DNA of 64,000 bases, taken from Arthrobacter sp. PAMC 25486 (GTDB lineage: Bacteria; Actinomycetota; Actinomycetes; Actinomycetales; Micrococcaceae). Positions 45,885 through 54,108 of the stretch are shown here, piece by piece. The stretch lies in contig NZ_CP007595.1 in NCBI RefSeq assembly GCF_000785535.1, positions 3,432,439 through 3,496,438 of the forward strand, given 5' to 3'. The notes under the pieces are model-generated. The model was not told where the DNA came from. It saw only the letters and a program-made list of their open reading frames with translations, and did no database searches. Within the stretch, counting starts at the first letter, position 1. Each line of letters starts with the position of its first letter. The position numbers and the translations under genes are program-made.

Positions 45885-47125
45885 ACTTTTGGGTCATCCT
45901 TTTCATCATTTTCTGTCCGGTCCTCCTCGTCTGGTGGAGCTTGTTGAGACCCGTCTTTTGGTTTGAACGCATCCACCACCGACCTGGTATCGAGGGCCTC
46001 GCGAAGTTCCTCAATGTAGTGCTCCTGGGTCATGGACACCTTGGAATGGCCGGCCTGGTAAGCGGCGGCCTCGGGGCCCAAAGCTCTGGCAATGAGAGTG
46101 GCGTTGGCCTTTCGGAAGGTTTTCAGTGTCACCCAGGTGTATCCCAATGAGTCCGCGACCTTGCGCCACAGCTTGCCAACGTTGTTGGCGTCGCACACCG
46201 TCCCGGTTGACGACGGAAAAACCAGGTTCAGTGGATTCGGGGCACCAGTTTCCTCTTGGCGCTTCCTGCGCTCCCGGAGCTGCTCCACGAGGAAGTCTGG
46301 AAGGGTGAGGTGGCGGATGCCGTGCTGGGATTTGGGGTGGTCCTGGATTCGGACACCACCGGTGCTGGTTCGGATGACCGTGGCATTGATGAAGACCGTG
46401 GGTGGTTCAGCCTCCAAATCAATGTCATCCCACGTGAGCGCGAAGAGCTCGCCCGGCCGCGCCCCGGTCGCGATAAGGCAATCGGCAATTTCATGTAGTT
46501 CTTGGGTGCGTGGCCGTCCAAGGGCCGTCGCTGTTTCCCAGCCGATGAGCTTTTCCCGCAGATCCTGGTATTGCGTGGCATCCAGTGCCTGCGGTTTGGC
46601 TGTCTTGCTCCTCGGGATTGAGATGCCGATCACAGGGTTCACGGTGACCGCATCATGACGAAGCGCAACCTTGAACATCCATGACATGACGGCACCGCAA
46701 CTTCTGGCCGTTGAAGGTCCTGCGTCTTCCACAAGCTTGCGGACGAAATTGTCGATAACGCCTGAGGTGGCCTCACCGACGCGGACTTCGCCAATGGCCG
46801 GTGCAATGTACTTCTTGATGCAGTAGGAGTACTTGTCTTTGGTTCGGTCTGCCTTGTCCGACGACTCAAGTTCCACGAGAAACACTGCGATGAGTTCGTT
46901 GACCTTGCTTCTTGGGTTCACGAGCCCGTATCGCGGGGTTTTGCGGTCGGCAAACTTTTGTTGAAGGTTTCGGCGGGCTGCTGCGGCTGATGTTCCACGG
47001 GCTTCTACGATCCGTACTTTGCCGTCCATGTCTCGGTACTTGGCGCGTGCGTTCCAAGTACCGGCTTTGCTGCGGCTGACATTGATGTTCCCCCACGTGC
47101 CAAGCGGCAGTGGTTCCCTGGCCAT
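45881..47125 (-). CDS. int: Tyrosine recombinase (phage-type integrase)
   Basis: 414 residues. An N-terminal arm-binding part (about 15-70; WNARAKYRDMDGKVR) and a SAM-like core-binding domain (about 72-165) precede the catalytic domain. Catalytic residues: Arg223 (ATGARPGEL), a lysine in DHPKSQHG, Arg338 (KTFRKA), His360 (AGHSK) and the nucleophile Tyr370 (TQEHY). The usual histidine three residues before Arg338 is Lys335, a known variation. The acidic tail after Tyr370 is long. It sits beside tRNA-Thr and is expected to integrate and, with the excisionase just upstream, excise the element. Confidence 0.93.
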   Translation of the reverse strand: MAREPLPLGTWGNINVSRSKAGTWNARAKYRDMDGKVRIVEARGTSAAAARRNLQQKFADRKTPRYGLVNPRSKVNELIAVFLVELESSDKADRTKDKYSYCIKKYIAPAIGEVRVGEATSGVIDNFVRKLVEDAGPSTARSCGAVMSWMFKVALRHDAVTVNPVIGISIPRSKTAKPQALDATQYQDLREKLIGWETATALGRPRTQELHEIADCLIATGARPGELFALTWDDIDLEAEPPTVFINATVIRTSTGGVRIQDHPKSQHGIRHLTLPDFLVEQLRERRKRQEETGAPNPLNLVFPSSTGTVCDANNVGKLWRKVADSLGYTWVTLKTFRKANATLIARALGPEAAAYQAGHSKVSMTQEHYIEELREALDTRSVVDAFKPKDGSQQAPPDEEDRTENDEKDDPKV

Positions 47126-47148
47126 TTCTGGTTCCTTGCCGTGCGCCG

Positions 47149-47364
47149 TTATGGGTCAGACCGGAGCACAAGCCAGGCCTCGAAGTCAGCCCGGCTGACC
47201 CGCAGGTGCTTGCCGATCCGGTAGGCATGCGGCCCAACTCCGCGTGACCTCCACTGGTAAAAAGTCTGCAGCGGAATCTGCAGTTCGTGGCAGATCTCGG
47301 AGGGCGTGAGCCACTCCAGCACAGTTTCTGGTGAAGTAATTTTCGGGAGATCCTGCTTGTACAT
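47149..47364 (-). CDS. xis: Excisionase-like helix-turn-helix protein (first copy)
   Basis: 71 residues with a MerR-like winged-helix (HTH_17) motif: WLTPSEICHELQIPLQTFYQWRSRG followed by the wing YRIGKHLRVSRADFEAWL. Such small proteins next to tyrosine recombinases direct excision or regulate the integrase promoter. It lies 23 bases upstream of the integrase gene in the same direction. A homologue lies at 53770-54000. Confidence 0.88.
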   Translation of the reverse strand: MYKQDLPKITSPETVLEWLTPSEICHELQIPLQTFYQWRSRGVGPHAYRIGKHLRVSRADFEAWLVLRSDP

Positions 47365-47669
47365 GATGCACTCCGTAGGTTCTGGTTGCTTGTACCTACT
47401 TCATGGTGGTTGCATCGATTTACTACGTAACAGGGTTCGGGAAAGGACATTCATTGAACGGCTAACTCATGAATTCCGACGTAGGGCAGACGGTGACCTC
47501 TAGCCTGGGACAAGAAGTCCACAGATTGAAACAAAATAAAAGGCACATAGTGAGACCCTGCAAGACCTTTGCCACCTCGTACCAGAGGCGCAGCCCCCTC
47601 AGGCACTAGAAACTGACAAGTCGGAGGCACGAGCAGTGTCCAATCGACAAGCTTGCTGTGCCCTTCGAT
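47365..47669. other. Gap upstream of the excisionase gene, nothing recognised
   Basis: About 305 bases. It should hold the promoter of the xis-int pair. I see no further gene, strong hairpin or tRNA fragment. Confidence 0.5.
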
Positions 47670-47963
47670 TCACGTACACGAGTACATTTTCCACTCTACA
47701 ACTAGTCGAGTTGCTCGTTTCTGTGGATCAGTGGGGATCCGACTCTCTGCTTCAAGCTTCGAGTTAGACCACAGGGTAATCCCGAGGAATAGGCTCTTGA
47801 CCAAGGTTCCGACCAGAGCCACGGCAACTTCGTCATTCGCTTGCTTCCATGTCGCAGTCAGACTTATCAGGAAGCCCGCCAATGTAGCGACGGCCCAAGA
47901 CACAGGCGGCGTGTCCAAATTTTCCTCCGCTACCCCGGAGAGCTTGACTTTTTTCTGAGTCAT
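47670..47963 (-). CDS. Small membrane protein of unknown function
   Basis: 97 residues. Two probable membrane segments, around SWAVATLAGFLISLTATW (about 22-39) and VALVGTLVKSLFLGITLW (about 48-65), are followed by a charged tail with several Arg/Lys. GGAG lies about ten bases before the ATG. No family is recognised. The gene starts right beside the IS5 remnant and runs toward the excisionase gene. Its composition is plausible for a gene, but conservation is untested. Confidence 0.5.
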   Translation of the reverse strand: MTQKKVKLSGVAEENLDTPPVSWAVATLAGFLISLTATWKQANDEVAVALVGTLVKSLFLGITLWSNSKLEAESRIPTDPQKRATRLVVEWKMYSCT

Positions 47964-47967
47964 TCAG

Positions 47968-48212
47968 TGATTGATCTCCGAGAAAAAGGCCAGAAGGCCA
48001 ACCGACAACGCAAAGTCACCCCCGACGGCCGTCCCGTCAACTACGACAAGGAAGCCTACAAAGGCCGCAACGTCGTTAAGCGCAGCTTAAGTACCATAAA
48101 GCAATGGCGACCCCTAACCACCTGCCACGAGAAACTCCTGCTGACCTACCGCTCAGCCGCCGTAATGCACGCCGTCGTCATCTGGGCGCCACGTTAGGAG
48201 ACAGTCCCTAAG
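47968..48212 (+). pseudogene. C-terminal remnant of an IS5-family transposase
   Basis: The frame encodes DGRPVNYDKEAYKGRNVVKR, then SLSTIKQWRPLTTCHEKL, then AAVMHAVVIWAPR before the stop at 48197. This is the end of IS5/IS427-type DDE transposases, including the region of the last catalytic Glu-type motif (normally NVVERxFxxLKQWR). The upstream two thirds are gone. The right terminal inverted repeat seems to survive as GAGACAGTCCCTAAG just after the stop. Confidence 0.8.
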
Positions 48213-48322
48213 ACCGGACGGTCCGGTGCGCCGCATCCTAGATATTCGGGCCTTCATGTAACCTGACCTTCCATGAACGGCGGACGGAGTCGCCGTGAGG
48301 CGCGCAGCAGAGGGAGGACACC

Positions 48323-49225
48323 TTGAGAGCCCCGGGACAGGTTGTTGTCGATGGCAAGAAGCCCTGCAGCGTCTGCAAGCAGGTCCTCGACGTCATCGCC
48401 TTCGGGAAGTCCTCCGCCTCGCCCACCGGGCTGGCCCACGCCTGCAAGGCCTGCGTGAAAGCCAAGCGGGACGAGAAGCACGTTTCGGTCCCGCGGACTA
48501 CCGGCATACTGGTGATCGACGGGAAGAAGCCCTGCCACACCTGCAAGCAGCTGCTGCCGGTCAGCGAGTTCCACAAGAACGCTTCGACGGTGAGTGGTCT
48601 CGCGAGCAACTGCAAGGCCTGCGAGGCCAAGAAATTCCAGGACCGCTACGTTCCAGTCCCGCGCACCACGGCCATCCTGATCGTCGACGGAAAGAAGCCC
48701 TGCAGCGCCTGTAAGCGGCTGCTGCCGGTCAGCGAATTCCGCAAAGACTCAAACAGCCCCACCGGGCTCAGCTATGCCTGCCGGGAGTGCACCAACGCCG
48801 AGACGAGGAAACGCCGGGACGAGGAGAAGGCCAAAGATCCAGCCGCCTTTCTGGCACGGGAGAGGGCCTCACAACAGGCATGGCGGGACGGCGCCACCCC
48901 GGAGTTGCGTAAAACCCGGGGACGGCGGCAGCTCTTCAAGACCCGGGGCGTGACCGCAGAATGGTACGAGGAGACCTTGGCCGCGCAAGGAGGCGTCTGC
49001 GCCATCTGCCGGCTGCCGGAAAGCAAGCTCAGTAGCGGCGGGGGCCTGAAAATGCTGGCCATCGACCACGACCACACCACGGGGAAGGCACGGGGGCTCA
49101 TCTGCCAGCAGTGCAACATCGGCATCGGCGCGCTCCAGGACAGCCCGGACCTCATTCGGAGAGCAGTCCGGTACCTTCTCGAACGAAAGTGGGAGTCCGT
49201 TGGCGCAGGCTTCGAAAATAGTTGA
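48323..49225 (+). CDS. Zinc-ribbon-repeat protein with endonuclease VII-type HNH domain
   Basis: 300 residues from a TTG start with AGGGAGG upstream. Three repeats of exactly 56 residues open the protein. Each begins with DGKKPC and carries two Cys pairs (Cys15/18 and 41/44; 71/74 and 97/100; 127/130 and 153/156), so each may bind one zinc. A charged linker (157-204) leads to a recombination-endonuclease-VII domain (about 205-290) with Cys226/229, the DHDH motif at 248-251 and Cys261/264. Phage T4 endonuclease VII cuts branched DNA with this fold. The repeats probably bind nucleic acid. It overlaps the next gene by 26 bases. Confidence 0.85.
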   Translation: MRAPGQVVVDGKKPCSVCKQVLDVIAFGKSSASPTGLAHACKACVKAKRDEKHVSVPRTTGILVIDGKKPCHTCKQLLPVSEFHKNASTVSGLASNCKACEAKKFQDRYVPVPRTTAILIVDGKKPCSACKRLLPVSEFRKDSNSPTGLSYACRECTNAETRKRRDEEKAKDPAAFLARERASQQAWRDGATPELRKTRGRRQLFKTRGVTAEWYEETLAAQGGVCAICRLPESKLSSGGGLKMLAIDHDHTTGKARGLICQQCNIGIGALQDSPDLIRRAVRYLLERKWESVGAGFENS

Positions 49226-49694
49226 CGGTAAGAAGCAGTGCGGGAAATGCCGGGAGTGGCGCCCGGTTGAGAACTTCTACAAGAACAGCAGGGCTGCCAC
49301 CGGGCTCGCCAGCGCCTGTAAGGCCTGCACCCTGGTGGTTCACCAGACCGCGCAGTATCACGTGCGCTACCGGGAACGGGACCCTGAGGGGGTGGCGGCC
49401 GAGAAGCGCCGCCGGCACATCAAAACGATGTACGGCGTCACGCCCGAATGGTACGACGCCATGCTCGCAACCCAGGGCGGCGTCTGCGCAATATGCGGCC
49501 AGCCCGAGGTCGTCATGCGGTACGGGAAGCTCAAGCTGCTGGCCGTGGACCACGACCACGTGACGGGTGTGTCGAGGGGGCTCCTCTGCCAGGGTTGCAA
49601 CCAGGGCATAGGGCACCTCGGAGAGGACCTCGAACGCATGGAGGCCGCGGCTCGGTACCTCGAAACGCACATGGACGCCGATCCCCAGTGCTGA
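49200..49694 (+). CDS. Second endonuclease VII-type HNH protein with one zinc ribbon
   Basis: 164 residues from a TTG start with GTGGGAG upstream, inside the end of the preceding gene. It has one zinc-ribbon unit (VDGKKQCGKCREWRPVENFY ... ACKACTL) and the same nuclease domain: YGVTPEWYDAMLATQGGVC, a LAVDHDHVTG active site and a final CQGCNQGIG. It is a shorter paralogue of the upstream protein that has one ribbon instead of three. The overlap and shared layout point to a tandem duplication and coupled expression. Confidence 0.85.
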   Translation: MAQASKIVDGKKQCGKCREWRPVENFYKNSRAATGLASACKACTLVVHQTAQYHVRYRERDPEGVAAEKRRRHIKTMYGVTPEWYDAMLATQGGVCAICGQPEVVMRYGKLKLLAVDHDHVTGVSRGLLCQGCNQGIGHLGEDLERMEAAARYLETHMDADPQC

Positions 49695-50052
49695 CACGGC
49701 GCCACGGCCTGATCGGTGCAGCCGGAACGCCGACCGGGCCACCTCGAGCAGGTCCCCTACCTCGTCTTTGCAGTGTGGGTATTTGAGGCCTCCGGGGCGG
49801 GTGGACAACGACGCCTTGATCCGGGCGGCGGACACTTCCCAGGCACGGAACGGCTCGAAGATGACCGGGTTACCGGCACCGGAACCCGGCACGGTGGCTT
49901 TCCTCTGCGGAAAATAATGCAGTCTCGTGCGCCTCACCAATGATGTTTCACATGAATGCGAGCAGAACTTGGCATAGTGGCTAGCATGAACGTAATAGTC
50001 ATCGGCGCGGCATTGAGGATTGTGAAGATGCCCTACAGTTTGGAGAATATGA
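49695..50052. other. Gap between the nuclease pair and the RloC-like gene
   Basis: About 358 bases. GC-rich to about 49920, then AT-richer toward the next gene. Short open frames here show no known motif and lack good start sites. The last 80 bases probably hold the promoter of the ATPase gene. Confidence 0.5.
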
Positions 50053-52311
50053 ATGCTTGAGTCGTTGCACCTCGTTGGAGCACCAGCATTCGATCCTATA
50101 AGAGGAACCATTGTTGGACCGCTGAAGCCAGTAAATTTCATATTTGGTCCGAACGGTTCCGGTAAGACCACAATCAGTCGGGCCTTTGAGGACCAGTCGC
50201 GTTTCTCAGGCACAAAGGCTACATGGAATTCGGCAGGAGTCCCGCTCGGCATCAAAGTTTACAACAGTGACTATGTTTCCAATACCTTGAAGCAGGCCGG
50301 AAATCTGCCAGGTGTATTTCTTCTTGGCAAGACCAATGCAGAAATTCAGACAGAAATCGAGAGTCTGACCGGGCCAAAGGGTGCTATAGCATCGGCCAAG
50401 GGCCGCGTCAATTTCTTCAATACTTCCCTGGAGGAAAAGAAAGGAGAAATCAAGGCGGTAAGGAAAACACTCAAGGAAGCCGCTTGGACCAAGCGTTCGG
50501 AAGTTCCCAGCGAACTTCACGAGATGTTCCGTGGCGTTAGCAACAGCAAAGAAAATTTTCTGTCTAAGCTGATCGACGTCGCCGCCGCGCACGTCGAGGT
50601 TAAAGAAGGATTTGAGGAATTGAGGACAGAAGCCGCCGCTGTTCTTACTGATGATGCTACTGAGGCAAGGGAAATTCCCCCCATACCACATGTCTTTTCA
50701 GAGAACGATACTCGGCTCGACCTGCTCGCTACTCCGATCGTTGGAAGCGGGGATGTTAATTTGGCACCATTAATTGAGCAACTAGGGAACGCTGATTGGG
50801 TTCAACATGGTAGAGACTATTTGGATCAGTCCGAGGCGCACTGCCCTTTCTGCCAACAGAAAATTCAAGACGACCTTGCGGAGAGACTCGACGCATATTT
50901 CGATGAGCGATACATTCAGCAGCTAAAACAGCTCAATTTGCTCCAACAGCATGTTCAGACTTGGTGTGACCGGTGGCGCGCCCAAGCCGCAGCTATCCTT
51001 AATAGTGAAGAGGCTCAAAGTCACATCAACATCGACAATTTCGGTAGTGCTCAGATGCAACTCGATCAAGCTGTTGAGAAACTAAATGCGGCCATCGAAA
51101 TGAAGCTGACTTCACCCTCGGCATCAATCACCATTGAATTTCCCAAGGACGTTGTGAATGCAGTGAACGTCATAGTGGCGGAATCCAATGTTTCGATCAA
51201 GACTTTCAACTTGCGCCTGAAAAATCGAGCATCTGCTAAAAAGGTTTTGCTGGATCGTTGTTGGGTAGTGTTTGCCCGTAAGCTACTTGCGACTGAGGTA
51301 GGACACTTCGAAGGTGCGATGCCGGCACTTGTTAAGGGACAGCTCAGCCTGGAATCGAAGGCAGCGTTCAGTGCAAAAGAATTGGCATCAAAGGAGGCGC
51401 GCCTGCGGAAGCTCCAAGAGGAGGTCACGTCTAGCAAGCCGATCATCGAGACAATCAACAGGCTGTTGGATTCAGTCGGATTTCATAGTTTCCGCCTGAA
51501 GGAATCTAGTGCAGTAAAAGACGGCTACTCGTTGGTTCGCGACAATGGTGAGGTTGCGGCAAGTACGCTAAGTGAAGGAGAACAGACCTTCATTACGTTC
51601 CTGTATTTCGCGCAGTCGCTTCAGGGAACTCCGCAGGTAGACGAAGGGGTGGAAGATCTAGTCGCTGTAATTGATGACCCGATTTCTAGCCTCGATAGCG
51701 ATGTTCTATACGCAGTCTCAACGCTAGTTCGTCGAATCGTGGCAGACATAGCCACCAGTTCCGGACGTGTTAGTCAACTCATTGTGTTGACCCACAATGC
51801 TCACTTCCACAAGGAGATCACTTACAAGGGGCAGGGAGACAAGTCGGGTGGATGGCAATACGGTGTGGTTCGAAAGATCCACGGACGACCGGGTGAGGTT
51901 GTGCTTAGTGATATTAATCCGATCCAGACAGCTTATGGAGCGCTGTGGGACGAGGTGAAGCGGGCTTCGAAGGAACCGTCTTCTTCCGGCGTGGGTCTGC
52001 AGAACATACTGCGCAGAATCATCGAGACCTACTTCAAGGTGCTTGGAGGCGTCGATAACGCTGCCATCGTTTCCAAGTTTGATGGCGACGACCAAGGTAT
52101 TTGCCGTGCCTTGTTCTCCTGGGTTAACGCCGGGTCTCACTCGATTTTCGATGACATAGACTACTCGCCGACACCGTCGACAATTGAAGCGAATCTTCGG
52201 GTGGTCCGTCGGATCTTCAAGGAGAATGGCCAGGAAGGGCACTACCTCATGATGATGGGAGAGCCTGCCAACGCCAACACTACCGAGACAGGCGCGGAAG
52301 AGGCGCACTAA
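50053..52311 (+). CDS. rloC: RloC-like AAA ATPase, candidate anticodon nuclease
   Basis: 752 residues, AAA_13 type, built like a small Rad50. Walker A GPNGSGKT is at 32-39. Long charged helices flank a zinc-hook-like CPFC at 264-267. The signature LSEGEQ starts at 506, Walker B VAVIDDPISSLD has Asp541/542, and the H-loop VLTHN has His581. The C-terminal part carries Arg654/655, Glu658 (LRRIIETYF) and His696 (NAGSHS), fitting the Arg-x3-Glu...His set proposed as the tRNase site of PrrC/RloC. Those proteins cut tRNA anticodon loops upon phage or DNA damage signals. The gene is AT-richer than its neighbours, suggesting recent transfer, and stands alone without hsd genes. ATPase identity is firm; tRNase action is inferred. 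Confidence 0.8.
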   Translation: MLESLHLVGAPAFDPIRGTIVGPLKPVNFIFGPNGSGKTTISRAFEDQSRFSGTKATWNSAGVPLGIKVYNSDYVSNTLKQAGNLPGVFLLGKTNAEIQTEIESLTGPKGAIASAKGRVNFFNTSLEEKKGEIKAVRKTLKEAAWTKRSEVPSELHEMFRGVSNSKENFLSKLIDVAAAHVEVKEGFEELRTEAAAVLTDDATEAREIPPIPHVFSENDTRLDLLATPIVGSGDVNLAPLIEQLGNADWVQHGRDYLDQSEAHCPFCQQKIQDDLAERLDAYFDERYIQQLKQLNLLQQHVQTWCDRWRAQAAAILNSEEAQSHINIDNFGSAQMQLDQAVEKLNAAIEMKLTSPSASITIEFPKDVVNAVNVIVAESNVSIKTFNLRLKNRASAKKVLLDRCWVVFARKLLATEVGHFEGAMPALVKGQLSLESKAAFSAKELASKEARLRKLQEEVTSSKPIIETINRLLDSVGFHSFRLKESSAVKDGYSLVRDNGEVAASTLSEGEQTFITFLYFAQSLQGTPQVDEGVEDLVAVIDDPISSLDSDVLYAVSTLVRRIVADIATSSGRVSQLIVLTHNAHFHKEITYKGQGDKSGGWQYGVVRKIHGRPGEVVLSDINPIQTAYGALWDEVKRASKEPSSSGVGLQNILRRIIETYFKVLGGVDNAAIVSKFDGDDQGICRALFSWVNAGSHSIFDDIDYSPTPSTIEANLRVVRRIFKENGQEGHYLMMMGEPANANTTETGAEEAH

Positions 52312-52545
52312 GTATCCGATGTTGATGTCTCAGCCGCCGATCCGTGGCTGTGAAAAGTGTAAAGAGTAGGGTCAAGATTTGTAGGGTGCCGGAAGGATCG
52401 TAGACATTAGTGGGCGCATCTCTTGACCGCCAACAGAAGCCCACAGCATTCACACCCCCAGTAGGAAATGGGTGAGCGTCAACCGTCGCCGGACCAATCT
52501 CAGCACGGGCTGCATTGGTCGAGGAAGATCCCGTGCGGCGGGCCG

Positions 52546-53346
52546 CTATTCCGTAGTAGCCGAGGCTGCTGAGAAGAGACCTGCTCCCTCGCGTAGTCCG
52601 TGGATGAATCCAGCGACCGCTGCTCGTTCCCGGGCAGGCATCGCTTCGACGGAAGAAAGAATCCAGGCGATGTCCGGTGAGATGGTATCGGCTTTGGGCC
52701 GGGTGGTCGTGTCGTTCGGACTAGGTCGAGTAATGGGTTCCGGGCATGTAAAGGTAGTTATCAGCTCGGGAGAATCCAGCGAGTTACTTTCCGCTTGACC
52801 TCCTCTCCGCAGCTCGAACATGACAGTCGCAAGACGTCCTTCAATGGGGTCGCGAAGACCGATCTCCGGTTTGTGGCTAATAATCCAAGTGTCGCCGAGG
52901 AGGCGTCGAAGTACGCCACAAATCGAATCGGCGAGCACAAACAACCTTAGCGATGGGGCATAGAAATCGTCGTTCGGAGTCCATTTCTTTTTAGCCTCGA
53001 GCTCTGTGTGGATGTGGTCAACTTCGACCTGGGGACTTGCCGAGGCCTCACGCCACCATCGTTGGATACGGCGCTCGTCCGTCCAATCGTCGATTTCAAG
53101 CATGCCCTGCATGGCCCACCAGAGCTCGAGTAGATCATCATCATCGAGTTCCAATGCGTCGGCGTAGGCCCGGACCATCGTCTCAGTCTTGGGTGGGCGA
53201 TTACCGCTTTCTGCCATTGAGACAGCGGCTATGGACAGCTTGGGCTTGAAAAAAGCGGCGACGTCGCCTTGGTTCTTCGAAGCACTCTTGCGCACTGCCT
53301 GTAGCACGCGGCCGAAAGCAATGGCGGAACTCGACCCAGATTTCAC
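52546..53346 (-). CDS. XRE-family transcriptional regulator
   Basis: 266 residues. The N-terminal helix-turn-helix (about 8-70) reads FGRVLQAVRKSASKNQGDVA followed by FFKPKLSIAAVSMAESGNRP and a segment with several acidic residues (LELDDDDLLEL). The remainder, with no recognised domain, may sense a ligand or partner. It is divergent from a 52-residue gene with a shared, partly palindromic promoter, a common arrangement for a repressor with its target. It lies downstream of and convergent with the RloC-like gene. Confidence 0.75.
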   Translation of the reverse strand: MKSGSSSAIAFGRVLQAVRKSASKNQGDVAAFFKPKLSIAAVSMAESGNRPPKTETMVRAYADALELDDDDLLELWWAMQGMLEIDDWTDERRIQRWWREASASPQVEVDHIHTELEAKKKWTPNDDFYAPSLRLFVLADSICGVLRRLLGDTWIISHKPEIGLRDPIEGRLATVMFELRRGGQAESNSLDSPELITTFTCPEPITRPSPNDTTTRPKADTISPDIAWILSSVEAMPARERAAVAGFIHGLREGAGLFSAASATTE

Positions 53347-53475
53347 TTCACAAACTCCTCGTTAACTGTGTAGTGTATATTTCACAACACTAGGAACGAG
53401 TTAAACGTATCACGTAGCGTTCGCCCGATCCAAGCGTCCGACGTAGTCCTCCGCCCAGAAATGAAGGAACCTAAA
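53347..53475. promoter_or_regulatory. Divergent promoter with imperfect operator-like repeat
   Basis: Between the XRE gene and the small protein gene lies GTGTAGTGTATATTTCACAA followed by CAC, an imperfect inverted repeat (about 53367-53390). It overlaps AT-rich -10-like sequences. It is the obvious candidate site for the XRE protein. Confidence 0.45.
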
Positions 53476-53634
53476 ATGAAACGCCAATTCTCATTCGATC
53501 CCGATACGCTGTCGCATCTTGCAGACAACATCGTGCTTTTTTTTAACGATGCGCGGCGGATTGTTGCGGCGGCCAAAGGGTTCGCCACTGAAATTAGGGA
53601 CATCTGCTATGTCGTATCGCCGCCGCTCGAGTGA
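53476..53634 (+). CDS. 52-residue protein of unknown function
   Basis: Translated MKRQFSFDPDTLSHLADNIV onward to SPPLE and a TGA at 53632-53634. AAGGA precedes the ATG at 53476 at good spacing; an in-frame ATG at 53461 is also possible. Probably one amphipathic helix (about 9-40), no Cys pair or membrane segment. Its position divergent from the XRE regulator suggests a regulated partner, possibly a toxin- or antitoxin-like peptide, but nothing in the sequence proves this. Confidence 0.55.
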   Translation: MKRQFSFDPDTLSHLADNIVLFFNDARRIVAAAKGFATEIRDICYVVSPPLE

Positions 53635-53769
53635 TTAACATCGAGGTAAGGCGAGGCTGTCCCGGACCTATTTGAGTGTCAACGAAACCTTGGCATTCCT
53701 GAATCGACGAGGCGATGGCCATTGTTTTCGCTAAAGGGCCGCTCGCTGCATTTTGAAATCCGGGCGTGA

Positions 53770-54000
53770 TCATCTACCTCTGCTGAAATTCTCGGCGTGG
53801 TTCGACAGCCACTCTTCGAATTCGGCGCGATCGATTCTGAGTAGCTTGCCGAATCGGTAGGCGGGCGGTGCTACGTGCCTGGCGCGCCACTGGTAGAAGG
53901 TCTGCTTCGGGATTCGCAATTCGTCGCACACCTCTTGCGGTGACAGCCAACGGCCGGTATCGCGTGGCGTCGTGGATTCGGGAGCGCGGTCTACGGTCAT
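53770..54000 (-). CDS. Excisionase-like helix-turn-helix protein (second copy)
   Basis: 76 residues. WLSPQEVCDELRIPKQTFYQ, then WRARH, then the wing YRFGKLLRIDRAEFEEWL. It is clearly homologous to the protein at 47149-47364. No integrase lies next to it. It may be left from a second element that inserted here or may regulate another promoter. Confidence 0.82.
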   Translation of the reverse strand: MTVDRAPESTTPRDTGRWLSPQEVCDELRIPKQTFYQWRARHVAPPAYRFGKLLRIDRAEFEEWLSNHAENFSRGR

Positions 54001-54108
54001 GGCGAGTTCTCCTTTGATTTTCCCGACTCGGTGAAGTGTCGAGATGGCTTGAAATCAGCTTTGGTTGTTCATGGGAAACCGCCTGACCTACGACGTGGTC
54101 GTCTCGCT

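Noticed and set aside
45881..47125. Possible frameshift in the integrase near 46080
   Set aside because: Careful recount of the bases showed one continuous frame with all catalytic residues in order.
52370..52428. GGTCAAGA / TCTTGACC inverted repeat after the RloC-like gene as IS ends
   Set aside because: The arms are only eight bases and no transposase fragment lies between them; a weak terminator is as likely.
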